Source: Flavobacteriaceae bacterium UBA5544 (GTDB lineage: Bacteria > Bacteroidota > Bacteroidia > Flavobacteriales > Flavobacteriaceae). Taken from it: a stretch of DNA of 64,000 nt. Position 1 is the first letter of the stretch. Each line of letters begins with the position of its first letter. Positions 8,656 through 16,580 of the stretch are shown piece by piece. The position numbers and the translations under genes were made by a program. The notes beneath the pieces are model-generated. The model saw only the letters and a list, made by a program, of their open reading frames with translations, ran no database searches and was not told the DNA's origin. Location of the stretch: positions 128,043 to 192,042 of the forward strand of contig DINI01000028.1 in the NCBI GenBank assembly GCA_002426755.1. The letters run 5' to 3'.

Positions 8656-8823
8656 ATTGAAATGTATCGAGAAGCAACTGCACCTTTCAGCACCCTTAAA
8701 AGCACCCAATATCCACCTAAAAACCGTTTATATCCGCCTAAATAAGTGTATAAATGAGTATATTGGTGCGCGTATATATATTATACCCAACAATTAAAAA
8801 CCAAACCCAAACAAACAATTTTG

Positions 8824-9381
8824 ATGAAATATCTAATTGCCCTTTTGTTAATTACAAATCTTTCTTTTGGTCAAGAATGGTCAAAAACCGAATTGAATGA
8901 TGTTTCTTCCATCGAGTTTCCTGTTGCTCCTGAAAAAACGGTGCAAAATGGAGACATATACTATTCAACTTCAGACGACTTTGGTGTTTATCTCGTACTC
9001 ATTAGAAATATGGGCAATCAAAAAATATATGAATCAGACTTGCCACAATTTTACCAAGGATTTATGGACGGAGCGCTAAAATCTGTAAATGGAGAATTAA
9101 TTAAACAAAATGAGTTCAATACAAATGGGATTATTGGAAATGAAATGGTCTATATAGCCAATTCTAATCCACAATTACCCAATTTAAGACATAAACGCGT
9201 CATAGTTAAAAACAATAATGTGATAAGCTACGAATTTTGAACGTTTGAAGAAAATGAACAGCTAGCTTCAAAAAATAAAGAAAAGTTTTTCAATTCAATC
9301 TCTGTATCAAATGCAAAAGTCACTGAACTAGAAAAGCCTAAAAACGAGAAAACCAATTCTGAATACCAAAGCGGATTTTAA
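8824..9381 (+). pseudogene. Small secreted protein gene broken by an in-frame TGA
   Basis: From the ATG at 8824 a signal peptide (MKYLIALLLITNLSFGQ) leads a 138-codon frame that stops at the TGA at 9238-9240. The same frame then continues for 46 sensible codons (TFEENEQLASKNKEKFF...) to a TAA at 9379-9381. At the break the protein reads ISYEF-stop-TFEENE, and a single TGG to TGA change would explain it, giving a 185-residue protein. It is therefore probably a nonsense-mutated gene, a sequencing error or, less likely, a shortened functional protein. Family unknown. It lies between the 49-bp repeat array and the A-type site at 9433. Confidence 0.7.
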
Positions 9382-9432
9382 TTGGTGCGATTTTATTAAT
9401 TCGAATACTGACAAAGAAAAAAAACAAAAACA

Positions 9433-9597
9433 GTCCCTAACAAAGCACCATGGCAAAAAACAAGCAAATCCATCATTAAATTTACGCCAATACAATTGCT
9501 AAAAGCCCTCCGGATATCCCAAACCAAAATGTACGCATATCCCGAAATGGAAATATATAAAAAGTTATATTTGCTGGGATATAACTAGTTGGCAATA
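9433..9597 (+). repeat. attC-like site A1
   Basis: Opens with GTCCCTAAC (9433-9441) and ends with GTTGGCAATA (9588-9597). The interior holds AGTTATAT / ATATAACT and ATCCC / GGGAT pairings. It shares much of its sequence with the site at 14120-14339. The right core matches the opening of the site at 10276. Confidence 0.65.
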
Positions 9598-9611
9598 ATA
9601 TCAAAGACGAA

Positions 9612-9818
9612 ATGCATCCTATTTTAATACTTTCAATAATCATAATTTGTTTCTGGTCAGTCATCACAACTTTCAGAGCAATTTATCTAATACTTACTAA
9701 AGATTTTAAAGGAGATAAAACTACTTGGATTCTAACTGTTATGATTGGATTAATTGGTCCAATATTATGGATTGTAAAAGGGAAAAAGTTGATTTCAAAA
9801 ACAAAAATTCGAATATGA
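9612..9818 (+). CDS. Small two-helix membrane protein (PLDc_N-like)
   Basis: 68 residues with two predicted membrane helices (about 3-25 and 39-58) and a basic C-terminus. The second helix, ending GLIGPILWIVKGKK, resembles the phospholipase D nuclease N-terminal (PLDc_N) short membrane domain found alone in many Bacteroidota. The ATG is 15 bases after the cassette boundary at 9588-9597. Its stop overlaps the next start by four bases (ATGA, 9815-9818), so both genes belong to one cassette and are translationally coupled. Confidence 0.6.
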   Translation: MHPILILSIIIICFWSVITTFRAIYLILTKDFKGDKTTWILTVMIGLIGPILWIVKGKKLISKTKIRI

Positions 9819-10267
9819 AAAAGTTGATTTTAGTATTAATTCTAAATCTGACTTTCAATAGTTGCGGGTATGAATCACAGAATCGTGAAAAACTAATTTC
9901 ATCTTTCGAGGACAACTTTGGATTTAAACCGCCTGAATCGATAAAGGAAATTAAACTTAAAAATCGTGGCTATTTCGATTTTCAAGTTCATTATATGTCA
10001 TTCACATATGACCCAAACGTATTGGAAAAAATTATTGAAAACGACCAACCGTTGACTATTGCAGAAAGAAACAATGCGAAATTTGAACATATAATTGAGG
10101 AATTGGGAAAAGACACAGGAATCCCAAATTGGTTTGATTTACCAAATCAAAATGTTGACCGGATTTATTACAAGAATGATTTTTTAGACCATACGTTTAG
10201 CGAATATTATTTATGGACTGAAAAACAAACTGAAATGACTTATTTATATGTACATTTCTTTGACTGA
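9815..10267 (+). CDS. Putative lipoprotein, unknown
   Basis: 150 residues from the ATG at 9815. The N-terminus (MKKLILVLILNLTFNSCG) is a lipoprotein signal with cysteine 17 as the likely lipid-modified residue. The same frame is open further upstream, but the coupled ATGA start and the signal sequence decide the start. The mature domain is acidic, with no other cysteine. Family not recognised. It ends 8 bases before the next cassette boundary at 10276. Confidence 0.65.
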   Translation: MKKLILVLILNLTFNSCGYESQNREKLISSFEDNFGFKPPESIKEIKLKNRGYFDFQVHYMSFTYDPNVLEKIIENDQPLTIAERNNAKFEHIIEELGKDTGIPNWFDLPNQNVDRIYYKNDFLDHTFSEYYLWTEKQTEMTYLYVHFFD

Positions 10268-10275
10268 AAAAATAC

Positions 10276-10414
10276 TATTGCCAACAATGTATAACCGCAA
10301 TTACGGCGGATTCGACTACGTCCGAATCCACTCGGAATTGCTAACGTCAGTGCTTAACCGAAAAATAGTAACTTAAAACCCGTAACTGACGGTTATACGA
10401 GACCGTTATGTGTG
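10276..10414 (+). repeat. attC-like site B1
   Basis: R''-like TATTGCCAAC (10276-10285), a 3-base spacer, L''-like GTATAACCG (10289-10297), an inner hairpin GGATTCG / CGAATCC, then CGTCAGT / ACTGACG, L'-like CGGTTATAC (10390-10398, perfect complement of L''), a 6-base spacer and R'-like GTTATGTGTG (10405-10414). TATTGCCAAC is the exact reverse complement of GTTGGCAATA at 9588, the other end of the same cassette. Confidence 0.75.
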
Positions 10415-10512
10415 ATGAATCAACCAAAAACACCGAAAATATAAATAATGAAAAGCTTTCCATTTTATAAACAACTAGACTCGATGAAATGTCTGGCATA
10501 AAAAACTAATTA

Positions 10513-11766
10513 ATGAAACACTTATTTATTATTGCTATTTCTTTGCTGAGCATTGCCTGTAATACCAAAAATGAAGATCAGAAAAAGTTAGATTTTGTGG
10601 AGTTTGACTTTCATTTTGATACAGAGTCAAATGAGATGCCGTACAATTTTTCTTCATATTGGGATACCTTTCCTACAATTGTCGATAGAAAAGCATGGGA
10701 AAATGCCAAAATCGGAAACATAAAAAGGATGCATGAGATTTGGGATACGAAAGAATCAATTGAAATTGGACTTACGCAGGAACAACGAGATAGTTTTGGC
10801 CTCTACAAAGCAATTGATGCAATAGATTACATATTGAATGAAGCTGAAGAGCACCAAGTAGTCATCATAAATGAAGCTCATCAAATGCCCCAACATCGAA
10901 TTTTTACCACTCGACTACTTGAAGGACTCAAAAGAAGAGGCTTTAAGCACTTAGGAATGGAAGCATATTTTAATACGCCTCAAGCAGATTCAATTATGCA
11001 AGCCAATGGTTATCCTATTCTTGATTCTGGATATTCTACACAAGAACCTCAATTTGGCAATTTAATAAGAACTGCCTTTGATATGGGGTTCAATATATTT
11101 GGATACGAAAGCAGTGGACATGCAAATGGGAAGGAAAGAGAAATTAATCAAGCCAGGAATATTGAATCCTATCTAAATCGATACCCCAACGAAAAGATAT
11201 TAATTCATTGTGGTTTTGATCATGTGTACGAAGGAGAAATGCCTAACAATTCCATGGGTTGGGGAAAGGCGATGGCAGGGAGATTGACGGAATTTACAGG
11301 AATCGACCCATTAACCATAAGTCAGACCATTTATTCTGAAAAGGGTAAGAGGGATTACGAAAACTCGTATTATCAGATTACAGATCTAGAAAGACCTAGT
11401 GTTTTTGTCAATGAATCTGGTGAGCTATTTGGTCAGCAACGAAAGGAAGCCTCTCTTGATTTACCTCCTATGGGCACGTTCAGGTATGACATAGCAGTTT
11501 TCCATCCAAGAAGTAAAAAGTATGATCGTCCGCAATGGATGGTGTATGGTGATCGTAAAGAAGTGGAACTATCATTTGTTGAAGAAAATATCGAGTGCCC
11601 ATGTTTGGTACTTGCCTACAAAAAAGGTGAGAAAGTAGGCAAAGCCGTTCCTTATGATATACAAGAGACGGATGATAAGAAGGTTAAATTAGTTTTGGAT
11701 AAATCCGACTTTGAAATTGTCATATTGAATCAGAAGAATATGGCCCTAAAAGCTGAATTTAACTAG
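10513..11766 (+). CDS. Lipoprotein, erythromycin esterase/ChaN (Tiki-like) superfamily
   Basis: 417 residues. Lipoprotein signal with lipobox SIAC and Cys16. The central domain carries VVIINEAHQMPQHR, FKHLGMEAY and ILIHCGFDHVYEGEM, which match the spacing of the ChaN/EreA-type fold where Glu and His residues form the active or haem-binding site. Function could be hydrolysis or haem handling and cannot be settled from sequence. It is much longer than the other genes in the array and sits 98 bases behind its boundary GTT. The site after it (11824) has lost its left half, so this gene may have been inserted into, or fused with, a former cassette. Confidence 0.7.
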   Translation: MKHLFIIAISLLSIACNTKNEDQKKLDFVEFDFHFDTESNEMPYNFSSYWDTFPTIVDRKAWENAKIGNIKRMHEIWDTKESIEIGLTQEQRDSFGLYKAIDAIDYILNEAEEHQVVIINEAHQMPQHRIFTTRLLEGLKRRGFKHLGMEAYFNTPQADSIMQANGYPILDSGYSTQEPQFGNLIRTAFDMGFNIFGYESSGHANGKEREINQARNIESYLNRYPNEKILIHCGFDHVYEGEMPNNSMGWGKAMAGRLTEFTGIDPLTISQTIYSEKGKRDYENSYYQITDLERPSVFVNESGELFGQQRKEASLDLPPMGTFRYDIAVFHPRSKKYDRPQWMVYGDRKEVELSFVEENIECPCLVLAYKKGEKVGKAVPYDIQETDDKKVKLVLDKSDFEIVILNQKNMALKAEFN

Positions 11767-11823
11767 GCATAGCAAAAACTTTATTATCAAATCCTAATAC
11801 AGGGGAATGGTCAGAGTGGAGTA

Positions 11824-11887
11824 GTGCTTAACCGAATAGTTATCGCTAATATGCACGCTACGAGACATATACAAGACCGTTGTACCC
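11824..11887 (+). repeat. Truncated attC-like site (B-type right half)
   Basis: Contains GTGCTTAACCGAA and AAGACCGTTGTACCC as in the right half of the B sites, but no left half. The expected opening CACACATAAC (complement of 10405) is absent. The GTTGTACCC core (11879-11887) is complementary to the site opening at 12299. Confidence 0.6.
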
Positions 11888-11898
11888 AATTTGAGAAA

Positions 11899-12276
11899 AT
11901 GACCACAACAAAAGGAATTTACGATACTATAAGGAAAAATTTTGTCGATAAAACAAAACTATATTTTGAATTTCTGACATTGGAATTTGATTTTGATGAA
12001 CCGAACTATACTTTTAATGAACAACAGAATGGTGTGATAACTTCGGACAAATTTGAATTTAATAATTCGGACAAAAATTTGAGAATAACAATATCAAATG
12101 CTTATCATCCTGTGGACTACGGATTTGAAATAAATCTGACTGACTTAAGTACTGGAACGGAAGAAATGCTTCATCACGTACTGAAAGAAAATCAAGATGT
12201 TGAACAAACTTACCTTGAAAAAGCGTCGGAATTTTTAAAAACTGGACACGGACAAAGATTACGGAGAAAACACTAA
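11899..12276 (+). CDS. Cassette-borne protein of unknown function
   Basis: 125 residues from ATG 11899. The frame is open further upstream through the boundary repeat, but the ATG 12 bases after the GTT core fits the pattern of the array. A soluble, acidic, aromatic-rich domain (YFEFLTLEFDFDE) with a basic tail (GQRLRRKH). No signal peptide or membrane helix. The family is not recognised. The next attC-like site begins 23 bases after the stop. Confidence 0.6.
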   Translation: MTTTKGIYDTIRKNFVDKTKLYFEFLTLEFDFDEPNYTFNEQQNGVITSDKFEFNNSDKNLRITISNAYHPVDYGFEINLTDLSTGTEEMLHHVLKENQDVEQTYLEKASEFLKTGHGQRLRRKH

Positions 12277-12298
12277 TGAACGAACTGAATAAAAAACT

Positions 12299-12435
12299 GG
12301 GTACTACAATGTATAACCGCAATTACGGCGGATTCGACTACGTCCGAATCCACTCGGAATTGCTAGCGCCTGTGCTAAACCGAAAATTAACGCATATTAA
12401 TTCGTAACTGACGGTTATACGAGACCGTTACCAGC
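12299..12435 (+). repeat. attC-like site B2
   Basis: Nearly identical to B1 in the middle: GTATAACCG (12311-12319) pairs perfectly with CGGTTATAC (12412-12420). Opens GGGTACTAC (12299-12307), whose six variable bases complement GTTGTACCC at 11879. Ends GTTACCAGC (12427-12435). Confidence 0.75.
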
Positions 12436-12464
12436 ACAACCTTAAAGAACGACATACTGCAAAA

Positions 12465-13361
12465 ATGGCAACAGACGGAGTAAAAATAATTGACGGAGAT
12501 TTAGCAAGGGACACTTACGACCAAATTATGGACTTGTATGACAGTGACGCAACTATCGACACAATTAGAAAAGAAGTGCCATTTGTTAAAGACGACTACG
12601 GACCAGACTCCGACTTTTATCACGAAATATTTACCACAGCATATGCTTTGGCGATTTGGGAAATCGGAGAAATGACAGATGATGTTCTTAATGAAGTAAA
12701 ACGAGTTATTAACTTAAAAGCTGGGGTAAAGATTTGGATAGAAGAATGCGATGAAAATGAAGGTAAGAAAAGACAGAAAGAACTTGATAAGCTCTTAAAG
12801 AAGATATCAGAACCAAATCAAAAAATCAGAAAACGAAAAAAATATAAGCTAATAAAGAATTTCTATTTTCAACCAGACGATGTGTTGACATTTCAACTTT
12901 CCGACAACTATTATTATGCGGTAATTTGTGCTAAAGTAACGCAACAACGTGGACAATGCACATATGACCTTGTTGGCACAACTTATAAAGGCAAAGAGAA
13001 ACCGACAATTGAAGACTTGACAAATTGCTTTATTGCTGGACGAAAAATAGGTTCTGGTTACGACCTCAAAACGACTTTATCACATCAACCAAACGTTGAC
13101 GAAATTTGGCGTTATACAAAACAAGACAATTTTATATTTGGACTACCTTATCATTTGGTAACACACCGAAACATAATATCATTTAAAGACAAGTTTGAAG
13201 TTGTTGGTAAACTCAAAATAAAAGAGAGTTTCAAAAAAGACGGTGGTTATGGTTACGAATCTTCATTTGACAGATTTGAAGATATATTCAGCGACTTTGA
13301 CAACCATATGAAAGTATTTGGAGAACAAAAATATCCAGTAAGCTTACTTTGTGAAATATGA
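12465..13361 (+). CDS. Cassette-borne protein of unknown function
   Basis: 298 residues, ATG 30 bases after the GTTACCAGC boundary. Soluble, no signal peptide. Residues 1-90 are acidic and helical (TYDQIMDLYDSDATIDTIRKE). A basic, lysine-rich linker follows at about 100-130, and then a beta-rich domain with PDDVLTFQLSDNYYYAVICAKV that resembles an SH3-like or immunity-protein-type fold. I cannot name the family. An immunity role is only one possibility. The next site opens 17 bases after the stop. Confidence 0.65.
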   Translation: MATDGVKIIDGDLARDTYDQIMDLYDSDATIDTIRKEVPFVKDDYGPDSDFYHEIFTTAYALAIWEIGEMTDDVLNEVKRVINLKAGVKIWIEECDENEGKKRQKELDKLLKKISEPNQKIRKRKKYKLIKNFYFQPDDVLTFQLSDNYYYAVICAKVTQQRGQCTYDLVGTTYKGKEKPTIEDLTNCFIAGRKIGSGYDLKTTLSHQPNVDEIWRYTKQDNFIFGLPYHLVTHRNIISFKDKFEVVGKLKIKESFKKDGGYGYESSFDRFEDIFSDFDNHMKVFGEQKYPVSLLCEI

Positions 13362-13378
13362 TTACAGAAAGAAAGGCA

Positions 13379-13546
13379 GCTGGTAATATGTATATAAGCT
13401 ATGGCTTGATCAGTCCACACTTGCACACGAGCACGAAGTGCGAACTGCCTGAAAGCAAAATCCTGCGGATTTTCCAAAGCCAGTTTTTATTTGGAGAGGT
13501 TCGTGCCACGACACGCCACAACTCATACACAACAGCGTTGCCAGTA
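13379..13546 (+). repeat. attC-like site C1
   Basis: Opens GCTGGTAAT (13379-13387, complement of GTTACCAGC at 12427 except one base of the constant AAC) and ends GTTGCCAGTA (13537-13546). Inner arms 13390-13405 and 13515-13530 pair at 12 of 16 positions. The four mismatches are A.C on the top strand and would be G.T wobbles on the bottom strand. A central hairpin has AAAATCC / GGATTTT. Confidence 0.75.
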
Positions 13547-13548
13547 AT

Positions 13549-14115
13549 TTGTACAGAACAGTAGAACATATAAAACACAGTAGAACAAATAGTGATATTT
13601 GTTCGTTTTACATTTGTAATATATTCAACATTGATATTGCGAAAATTGAGCTGCATAATGTATTCGAATATGACTTACTAAATGAAAAGTATTTTCAGTC
13701 AGGAAAAGAACTAAAAAAAACAGTTGAAAGTCAAAACGCATTTTTTAAGGATGTAAAAAATAAAACTAACGTAATTAATTCTTACGGACCACTTTTAAAA
13801 CCAACATTATCTACTATCGATTTTGAAATTATGGATTATAAAACATATAATTCAAAAATGAAATTTATAATCGCTAAAATGAAAAAAAGTGGAGATGAAT
13901 ACGAATCACTCGATTTGGAAAAATTTCATCAACAATCTTTGATAGACCTTCAGAGTTTTAATCTTGAAAACAGAGAATATTATTTTTTAAACGCTGACTC
14001 AATTGATAATAGTAAAAAACACGAATTTGAATATTGGTACTCTTATTTTTTGACAGTTATTGGAATTGACCCAAAATTGAATTCAGTTTTAATTTTAAAT
14101 TTCGGAAATGAATAA
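13549..14115 (+). CDS. Cassette-borne protein of unknown function
   Basis: 188 residues if translation begins at the TTG at 13549, only two bases after the boundary sequence. No better ATG exists before residue 96, and similarly placed TTG codons occur in other cassettes, so the start is plausible but uncertain. Soluble, rich in Lys, Asn and Phe, with two cysteines early (CSFYIC). No known motif. The stop is 4 bases before the site at 14120. Confidence 0.6.
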   Translation: MYRTVEHIKHSRTNSDICSFYICNIFNIDIAKIELHNVFEYDLLNEKYFQSGKELKKTVESQNAFFKDVKNKTNVINSYGPLLKPTLSTIDFEIMDYKTYNSKMKFIIAKMKKSGDEYESLDLEKFHQQSLIDLQSFNLENREYYFLNADSIDNSKKHEFEYWYSYFLTVIGIDPKLNSVLILNFGNE

Positions 14116-14119
14116 AAAC

Positions 14120-14339
14120 TACTGGCAGCAAAGTACTGTGTCAAAAAACAAGTAAAACCATCATTAAATATACGCCAATACAGTTTCCTTAATCACAAGT
14201 CCCATGATGCCTATGTTTAGGGCTGTTTTGTTGATTCTTGGTTAAAGCCATCCATATATACCCAACCAAAATATACCTATATCCCGAAATGGAAACGTAT
14301 AAAAGGCTATATTTGTTGGGATATAACTAGTTAGCAACT
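14120..14339 (+). repeat. attC-like site A2
   Basis: Opens TACTGGCAGC (14120-14129, seven variable bases complementary to GTTGCCAGTA at 13537) and ends GTTAGCAACT (14330-14339). Interior closely related to A1, with an additional ~50 bp. ATATCCC / GGGATAT pairing near the right end. Confidence 0.65.
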
Positions 14340-14375
14340 ATTAAAAAAGAAACCGGAAAAATAATATTAAGAGAA

Positions 14376-14804
14376 ATGGAAATTATTAAAAACCGACATT
14401 TAAAAATATCCATTGTTTCTATCAGTTCAATATTATTGTTATTATCTCTAACTCAAAATGCTTATTACATCGCTGGAATGGAGGAATCAATTGGCTCATT
14501 TGGATTGATTGCATTTCTTATCGGCTGGATGGGACTTTCTGGTGCTGGAATATCTTGGCTTGCGAATCCTATTTTGATTACCTCTTGGTTTATATTGATT
14601 TTTGGAAAACCCAAATTATCTCGCATTTTGAGTGTGTTTGCTCTACTGTTTTCATTATCATTCTTACTCTTTACTGAAATAGTTGCAAACGAAGGTGGTG
14701 GAAAAAAGGAAATAATCGCTTACGATAGTGGTTATTGGCTTTGGCTATCAAGTTGTGGATTAAATTTAATCGGAAATTTAATTGTTTATGTACGCGAGGA
14801 ATAA
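14376..14804 (+). CDS. Membrane protein of unknown function
   Basis: 142 residues with four predicted membrane helices (about 10-28, 41-61, 65-82, 84-102) and a fifth weaker one near the end (WLWLSSCGLNLIGNLIVY). ATG 36 bases behind the boundary. No recognised family. The stop at 14802-14804 is 5 bases before the next site, whose opening AGTTGCTAAC is the exact complement of GTTAGCAACT at the cassette start. Confidence 0.65.
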   Translation: MEIIKNRHLKISIVSISSILLLLSLTQNAYYIAGMEESIGSFGLIAFLIGWMGLSGAGISWLANPILITSWFILIFGKPKLSRILSVFALLFSLSFLLFTEIVANEGGGKKEIIAYDSGYWLWLSSCGLNLIGNLIVYVREE

Positions 14805-14809
14805 AAAAC

Positions 14810-14946
14810 AGTTGCTAACACCGCGTATAAGTTATGGCTAGGTCTGTGCTTCTCCGGAAAATCCTCGGGGATTTTCTATTAGGTTTTTTATTTGCTAAAT
14901 TAGGTGCTTAAACACGCCACTAATCATACACAAACACGTTCTACGC
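14810..14946 (+). repeat. attC-like site D1
   Basis: Opens AGTTGCTAAC (14810-14819) and ends GTTCTACGC (14938-14946). Central perfect hairpin GAAAATCC-TCGG-GGATTTTC. Inner arms are related to those of C1 and E1 (GTATAAGTTATGGC against GCCACTAATCATAC). Confidence 0.75.
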
Positions 14947-14961
14947 AATTTGACCAAACCA

Positions 14962-15864
14962 ATGAAAATCATATTTAACGACAGTGTAATTGATAACAAG
15001 AAAGTCGAACCTGACTATGAAACTGAATTTATTTCTGCGAAAGAAAACGGATTTGAAACTGAAATTTTCAGCTTTGAGGAAATAGAAGACGGAAATGTAA
15101 ATAATGCTTTAAAATTTATTAAGACTTGCGAAAAAATAGAATTAGGAATTTATCGAGGTTGGATGATGACGCCAAAAATTTACGAACAATTTTACAATGG
15201 ACTTTTAAAAAAGAATATTAAGTTGATTAACAATCCAACGGAATACCAACATTGCCATTACTTACCTGAATCCTATGAAAAAATAATTGACGAAACACCA
15301 AAATCGAATTGGACAAAAGACATTTCCGGAAACAGTATTGTAGAATTATCAAATGAATTTGGAAATAATCCGATTATTGTAAAAGATTATGTGAAATCGG
15401 AAAAGCATAATTGGAATGACGCTTGTTTTATACCAAACGCATCTGATAAAAGCAAAGTAAAAGATATAGTGAATCGTTTTCTCGAATTACGAGGAGATTA
15501 TTTGAACGAAGGAATTGTTTTCCGAGAGTTTATCGAATTAGAGTTTTTGACAGAACACTCGAAAAGTAAAATGCCATTAACAAAAGAATTTAGAATTGTA
15601 TTCTTAAATAAAAAAGTTGTTCAAATATTCAATTATTGGGACGAGGGAAATTATGATTCTGAACAACCTGATATAAATTTCTTCCAAAATATTGCAAAGA
15701 AAATAGAGAGTAATTTCTTTACAATGGATGTTGCGAAAAAGAAAAATGGAGGTTGGATAATAATGGAATTAGGAGATGGACAAGTCGCTGGACTTCCAGA
15801 CAATGCGAATAGGAATAAATATTATAACGAACTGAATAAAAACTGCGTAGAACAACGTGTATAA
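14962..15864 (+). CDS. ATP-grasp-like protein (DUF4343-type)
   Basis: 300 residues from ATG 14962. An upstream TTG at 14950 would add four residues. The architecture fits an ATP-grasp ligase-type protein: NNPTEYQHCHYLPESYE near 92-108, IIVKDYVKSEKHNWNDACF with the ATP-binding lysine, EGIVFREFIELE, KEFRIVF and the metal-binding end WIIMELGDGQVAGLP. The reaction is unknown. The last six codons and the stop lie inside the next attC-like site (from 15845), so the R''-like GCGTAGAAC is itself coding. Confidence 0.75.
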   Translation: MKIIFNDSVIDNKKVEPDYETEFISAKENGFETEIFSFEEIEDGNVNNALKFIKTCEKIELGIYRGWMMTPKIYEQFYNGLLKKNIKLINNPTEYQHCHYLPESYEKIIDETPKSNWTKDISGNSIVELSNEFGNNPIIVKDYVKSEKHNWNDACFIPNASDKSKVKDIVNRFLELRGDYLNEGIVFREFIELEFLTEHSKSKMPLTKEFRIVFLNKKVVQIFNYWDEGNYDSEQPDINFFQNIAKKIESNFFTMDVAKKKNGGWIIMELGDGQVAGLPDNANRNKYYNELNKNCVEQRV

Positions 15865-15983
15865 TTAATTGCTTTGGTCATTGTTTGTTTGGAAAATTCC
15901 TTCGGAATTTTCTCGCGTTCGTTTTTGTTTGCTAAATTAGTTGCTTAAACACGCAACTAACCATACACCAAACGTTCTACACC
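15845..15983 (+). repeat. attC-like site E1
   Basis: Opens GCGTAGAAC (15845-15853, exact complement of GTTCTACGC at 14938) and ends GTTCTACACC (15974-15983). Inner arms 15857-15872 and 15953-15968 pair at 13 of 16 positions, and the three mismatches would all be G.T wobbles on the bottom strand. Central hairpin GAAAATTCC-TTC-GGAATTTTC. Confidence 0.75.
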
Positions 15984-15985
15984 AT

Positions 15986-16576
15986 TTGAAAAAAGCATTC
16001 TTTATAACATTCATTTTTCTGATTTTGACAGTCTCTTGCTCAAACCGACAAAACACGCTAAATTATTACGAAAATTATCCTGTAAAATTTGCCAAACAGA
16101 AAGTTGAACATCCTAATGGTGATTTTTCAATCTTCATCCCAATCAATTGGGAATGTAAAACAGATGATTACGATAACAAAAATATCTTGTTAGGATTAAA
16201 TGCAAGTCCAAAACCAGAAAAAGAGGGAAATGTAAATACAATTTCAATTCAAAAAATCCAAAGTTTCGGAAACAAAACAGATTTAAAATCTGAATATGAA
16301 TATTGCTTGAATTTAGTAGAAACCAATTGGACAAATGCCAAAATAATTGAGACTGGGCTTACTGATTTTTTAGATGATACAGCATACGTTTTGCATACCA
16401 AATCTGATACCGAAATCTTTGGCAAAATAGAAACAATAAGTCTGATTTTGGAAAGCGATACAAAGGGGGTATTTTATAATCTGGTTGCTTGTGTGTCTCA
16501 AACAGATGATTTGAAAAAAAATATGGCTATTTTAGTAAAATGCTTGAGAACATTTAAAATGAACAAGAGCGAATAA
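15986..16576 (+). CDS. Putative lipoprotein, unknown
   Basis: 196 residues from TTG 15986, which gives a lipoprotein signal (KKAFFITFIFLILTVSC) with the lipid-modified cysteine at residue 18. The frame is open to 15941, inside the palindrome, but that longer N-terminus has no signal. The mature domain (FSIFIPINWECK, then ISLILESD...FYNLVACV) resembles PsbP/DUF1795-type small domains that begin with a sequence like FSIxxPxxW. The stop is 4 bases before a truncated attC-like site. Confidence 0.65.
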   Translation: MKKAFFITFIFLILTVSCSNRQNTLNYYENYPVKFAKQKVEHPNGDFSIFIPINWECKTDDYDNKNILLGLNASPKPEKEGNVNTISIQKIQSFGNKTDLKSEYEYCLNLVETNWTNAKIIETGLTDFLDDTAYVLHTKSDTEIFGKIETISLILESDTKGVFYNLVACVSQTDDLKKNMAILVKCLRTFKMNKSE

Positions 16577-16580
16577 AAAC

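Noticed and set aside
8428..8745. A 105-codon open frame over the tandem repeat
   Set aside because: The repeat length of 49 shifts frame in each unit, so the peptide has no constant repeated motif, and no ribosome-binding context or conserved start is present.
13358..13564. A 68-codon frame across the C1 palindrome
   Set aside because: It lies entirely inside the palindromic site and overlaps the core. The frame is a by-product of the repeat.
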